Shown here piece after piece: positions 61,048-64,000 of a stretch of DNA of 64,000 bases (positions within the stretch are counted from its first letter, which is position 1; each line of letters starts with the position of its first letter). A program made the position numbers and the translations under genes. The stretch comes from Streptomyces sp. NBC_01481 (lineage in GTDB: Bacteria; Actinomycetota; Actinomycetes; Streptomycetales; Streptomycetaceae), in the NCBI RefSeq assembly GCF_026339995.1, contig NZ_JAPEPT010000003.1:62001-126000 (forward strand). Direction: 5' to 3'. The notes below the pieces were generated by a model that saw only the letters and a list, made by a program, of their open reading frames with translations, was not told the DNA's origin and made no database searches.

Positions 61048-64000
61048 GCCATACGACGGACATCGCGGTGGTCGGCCTGGGCTGCCGCTTCCCCGACGGC
61101 CCCGACACGGGGGCGTACTGGAACAACCTGATGTCGGGGGTCGTTTCCACGCGTGCCCAGTCCGACGAGAGACTGCGGGCCACCGGCCTGTCCGAGGCGG
61201 AGCTGAACGACCCGAACTTCGTCGGGGTAGCCGCCACGGTCCCCGACGTGGAACTGTTCGCCGCCGAGTTCTTCGGCTACTCCCCGGCCGAGGCCGAAAG
61301 CATCGACCCCGGCCAGCGGCTCTTCCTCGAAGTCTGCTGGGAGGCCCTGGAGTCCGCCGGGCACGCACCCGCCGAGTCCGGTACGGGACCGGTCGTCGGC
61401 GTCTTCGCCAGCGGCGGCCCGAGCCCCTACACCGTGGCCCTGCAGGCGGCCAAGCTGCGTGAGGGCGGCCTCGCCGCCGCGGTCGACGACCTGGACCTCA
61501 CCCTCGGCGGGGCACCGGACTTCCTGGCCTCGCGCGTCGCGTACAAACTGGGCCTGCGCGGCCCCTCGGTCGGCGTCCAGACGGCGTGTTCGTCCTCCCT
61601 CACCGGAGTGCACTACGCCGTCCTGAGCCTGCTGTCCGGCGAATGCGACCTGGCCGTCGTCGGCAGTGCGGCCGTCAGCGACCCGCTGGTCGGCTACAAC
61701 TACCAGCCCGGCGGGGTGATGTCCGAGGACGGGCACTGCCGCCCGTTCGACGCCCGCTCCACCGGCACCGCTGCAGGCGCGGGCGCGGGAGCCGTGGTGC
61801 TCCGCCGCCTCGACGACGCGCTCGCCGACGGCGACCCCGTGCTCGCCGTGGTGCGCGGCAGCGCGGTCGGCAACGACGGGTCCCAGCGCTCCGGCTTCAC
61901 AGCGCCCAGCTCCACGGGGCTCGCCGGGGTCGTCGCCGGGGCGCTCGCGGTGGCGGACACGGCGCCGCACACCGTGCGGTACGTCGAAGCACACGGCTCC
62001 GGCACCCAGCTGGGCGACAGCCTCGAACTCCGTGGTCTCACCGAGGGGTTCCGGACCGCCGCCGAGAGCGCGGGGACGCTGCAGCCGAGCCCCGGCGGGT
62101 GCGCCCTCGGCTCGGTGAAGGCCAACATCGGGCACGCCGGCTGGGCCGCGGGAATCGCCGGATTCATCAAGGCCGTACAGGTCGCGTACACCGGTGTCGT
62201 GCCGCCGCACCCGTCCTTCGAGCACCCCCGTGACCCGGGCGTCCTCGCCGACAGCCCCTTCCGAATCCCGAAGGAACCGTGGCCCATCGACGACGGCGAC
62301 GGCTGGCACGTCCTGGTGAACTCGATGGGCCTCGGCGGCAGCAACGCCGCCGTGGTGCTCGCCCCGCCCCCCGCCCCCACCCGCCCCGCGGCCGAGCCCG
62401 CCGACCGGACGCGCCTCGTCCTCTCTGCGCGCACGCGCACCGAACTGGACGCGCTGTCACGCCTGCTGGCCGACAGCCTGGACGCCGGTGCCCCAGCGGG
62501 CGACGTGGCCCACACCCTGCGGGTCGGCCGCCGCTCCTTCGCCGAGCGCCGGGTCGTGACGGCGGCCCCGGACCGGCTCGCCGCCGCCCTGCGGCTGCCG
62601 CGTCCGCCGCATGCGCGGACCGTGCGGGCCACGCCCGGCAAGGTCGTCCTGGTCGCGCCGGAGCACGGGGAGGCCGTACCGGCCAAGCCGCTCCTCGACC
62701 ACTTGGTGAAGGCGTTCAACGGCCGGGCCGACGTGGTCACGGAGGCCCCCGCTGATCCGGCGCCGCACACCCGCCTCCTGTGGCTGTCGGCCGATGCCGC
62801 CCCGGTCGGCGCCCACCTGCTCGTGCTCGGCCCGCAGGGCGTGCCGGAGCCGGACGCCCTGGACGAGGCCGTCACCACGGCGTGGCTCCACGGCGCCGAG
62901 GTCGACTGGGCGTACCTCGCGCGGGGCGCCCGCGGACGGCGGCTCGCCCTGCCCACCTATCCGTACGAGCGGCGCCGCTACTGGGCCCTCGACCGCATCG
63001 ACGTACGGGCCGTCTCCGCCCCCGCCACTCCGGCAGGCACCGGCGGACCGGCGGCCGAAGGCCGTCCGGCGGGCGCCGACGTGACGGAGGAGACGCTCCT
63101 CGGCATCTGGGCCGAGCTGTTCGGCACCCCGGACATCGGCCTCGACGACGAGTTCGGCGCGCTCGGCGGGACCTCCCTGCTGTCGGTGAAGATGGGGCTG
63201 GAGGTCCACGCGCGGCTCGGCGTCCTGGTCAACCTGCACCGCGTCGGAGGGAGCCGGGCCACTGTGCGCAAGCTCGCGGCCACCGTGCGCGCCGGGCTGA
63301 AGGCCAAGGACGCGACGCCTGCCGACGGGGAGAACGCCGACGGCGAGATCGCGGACGGCGAGGGCGCACTCGTCGACGCCGATCTCGGGCTGTCGTTGGG
63401 AGAGGCGTCATCCGCCACCGCCCCGGGCACCGACGTCTTCCTCACGGGAGCCACCGGCTTCCTCGGCGCGTTCCTCCTGCACCAGCACCTCGCCGCGACG
63501 CAGCGCCGTGTGTACTGCCTGGTCCGTGCGGACAGCGAAGCCGAGGGCGAACGGCGTCTGCGGGAAGCCGCGGCCTCGTACGGGCTGCCCGAACCCGACC
63601 CCGAGCGGGTACGGGTGGTGACCGGTGACCTGCGCGACGTCGAAAAGGTCTGTGACGAATACCGCGACGGTGAACTGATGCGCCGTGTCGGGCACGTCAT
63701 GCACTGCGCCGCCCGGGTGGTGTTCACCGAGCCCTACAGCGAACTGCGCGACGACAACGTGGTGCCCACCCTCGGGCTGCTGCGCTGGGCGCGGCGTCAC
63801 GGCGTGCGGGAGTTCAACTTCGTCTCCTCGCTGGCGGCGACAGGAGCCGCGCTGGGGGCCGACGGCCGGACCCTGGAGACGCGGGAGCAGCCGCTCGATC
63901 CGGCCGCGGGCGGCTACGGCGTCGGCAAGTGGGTCTGCGAGCGGCTCCTGGAGCGCGCGGAGACGGACGGCATGCGCGTACGCGTGTTCCGGCCCGGCCT
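61044..64000 (+). CDS. Polyketide synthase: KS - degenerate AT linker - ACP - thioester reductase (3' end outside window)
   Basis: ATG 61044 overlaps the carrier stop; 985 codons are visible. The ketosynthase has Cys 182 in TACSSS and His 317 in EAHGSGT, plus NIGHAGWAAG. The text EAESIDPGQRLFLEVCWEALE is typical of ketosynthases in NRPS-PKS hybrids. Between about 450 and 650 there is no GHSxG acyltransferase; only a remnant and the post-AT linker PTYPYERRRYW remain. The ACP site is GTSLLSV (Ser 711). A Rossmann reductase follows, TGATGFLGAFLL near 801, GVGKWVCERLL near 960, of the thioester-reductase type that releases an aldehyde or alcohol. The AT function must come in trans if extension occurs. 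Confidence 0.88.
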   Translation, partial: MSHTTDIAVVGLGCRFPDGPDTGAYWNNLMSGVVSTRAQSDERLRATGLSEAELNDPNFVGVAATVPDVELFAAEFFGYSPAEAESIDPGQRLFLEVCWEALESAGHAPAESGTGPVVGVFASGGPSPYTVALQAAKLREGGLAAAVDDLDLTLGGAPDFLASRVAYKLGLRGPSVGVQTACSSSLTGVHYAVLSLLSGECDLAVVGSAAVSDPLVGYNYQPGGVMSEDGHCRPFDARSTGTAAGAGAGAVVLRRLDDALADGDPVLAVVRGSAVGNDGSQRSGFTAPSSTGLAGVVAGALAVADTAPHTVRYVEAHGSGTQLGDSLELRGLTEGFRTAAESAGTLQPSPGGCALGSVKANIGHAGWAAGIAGFIKAVQVAYTGVVPPHPSFEHPRDPGVLADSPFRIPKEPWPIDDGDGWHVLVNSMGLGGSNAAVVLAPPPAPTRPAAEPADRTRLVLSARTRTELDALSRLLADSLDAGAPAGDVAHTLRVGRRSFAERRVVTAAPDRLAAALRLPRPPHARTVRATPGKVVLVAPEHGEAVPAKPLLDHLVKAFNGRADVVTEAPADPAPHTRLLWLSADAAPVGAHLLVLGPQGVPEPDALDEAVTTAWLHGAEVDWAYLARGARGRRLALPTYPYERRRYWALDRIDVRAVSAPATPAGTGGPAAEGRPAGADVTEETLLGIWAELFGTPDIGLDDEFGALGGTSLLSVKMGLEVHARLGVLVNLHRVGGSRATVRKLAATVRAGLKAKDATPADGENADGEIADGEGALVDADLGLSLGEASSATAPGTDVFLTGATGFLGAFLLHQHLAATQRRVYCLVRADSEAEGERRLREAAASYGLPEPDPERVRVVTGDLRDVEKVCDEYRDGELMRRVGHVMHCAARVVFTEPYSELRDDNVVPTLGLLRWARRHGVREFNFVSSLAATGAALGADGRTLETREQPLDPAAGGYGVGKWVCERLLERAETDGMRVRVFRPG

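Overview
The window is high-GC actinobacterial DNA. Third-position GC bias, GTG starts, stop/start overlaps and domain content fit Streptomyces. No rRNA, tRNA or CRISPR array was seen. It reads as several accessory and catabolic modules side by side.

Layout. (1) 1-4834: operon tail with an unknown partial gene, a pseudokinase/zinc-ribbon/GTPase fusion and a proline-rich tail-anchored protein, resembling NTPase-based conflict or signalling loci. (2) 4916-7261: arginine deiminase and ornithine carbamoyltransferase. (3) 7269-16279: an RsbW-like ATPase, then an aminobenzoyl-CoA-type aromatic pathway: enoyl-CoA hydratase, fused FAD monooxygenase/old-yellow-enzyme reductase, PaaX regulator, benzoate-type CoA ligase, acyl-CoA dehydrogenase, RidA and alpha/beta hydrolase. 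(4) 16366-19503: drug exporter and SpoIIE-type phosphatase. (5) 19604-25517: a compact six-gene operon (ATPase, radical SAM, nucleotide-kinase-like, phosphohexomutase-like, alkaline-phosphatase-fold, NUDIX) divergent from an XRE/TPR regulator and a GNAT gene. (6) 25733-26708: a frameshifted LysR gene.

(7) 26768-45977 is the most coherent system. Secreted M6-like proteases and an M9 collagenase, a five-gene oligopeptide ABC importer, a proline iminopeptidase and a full 4-hydroxyproline pathway surround a GntR/FCD regulator. The pathway comprises a racemase/epimerase, a three-subunit dehydrogenase, a DapA-family deaminase and a semialdehyde dehydrogenase. Eight copies of a 14-bp site, about TGTGAMATTKYACW, lie in the promoter regions of these operons. 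I infer one GntR regulon that turns extracellular collagen into 2-oxoglutarate.

(8) 46098-64000: after a dead transposase comes a hybrid NRPS-PKS cluster. It has an A-T-C NRPS on the minus strand, a frameshifted SnoaL-like gene, a possible MITE, an FAD oxidoreductase, A-T and C-A-T-C NRPSs, a free carrier protein and a KS-(AT remnant)-ACP-reductase PKS that runs off the window. Two plus-strand genes carry TTA codons, suggesting bldA control.

Several genes carry single-base indels (about 22280, 23430, 26167, 50130 and 50210). These are either real decay or assembly errors. Functions come from motif reading and gene context only; no database search was possible.
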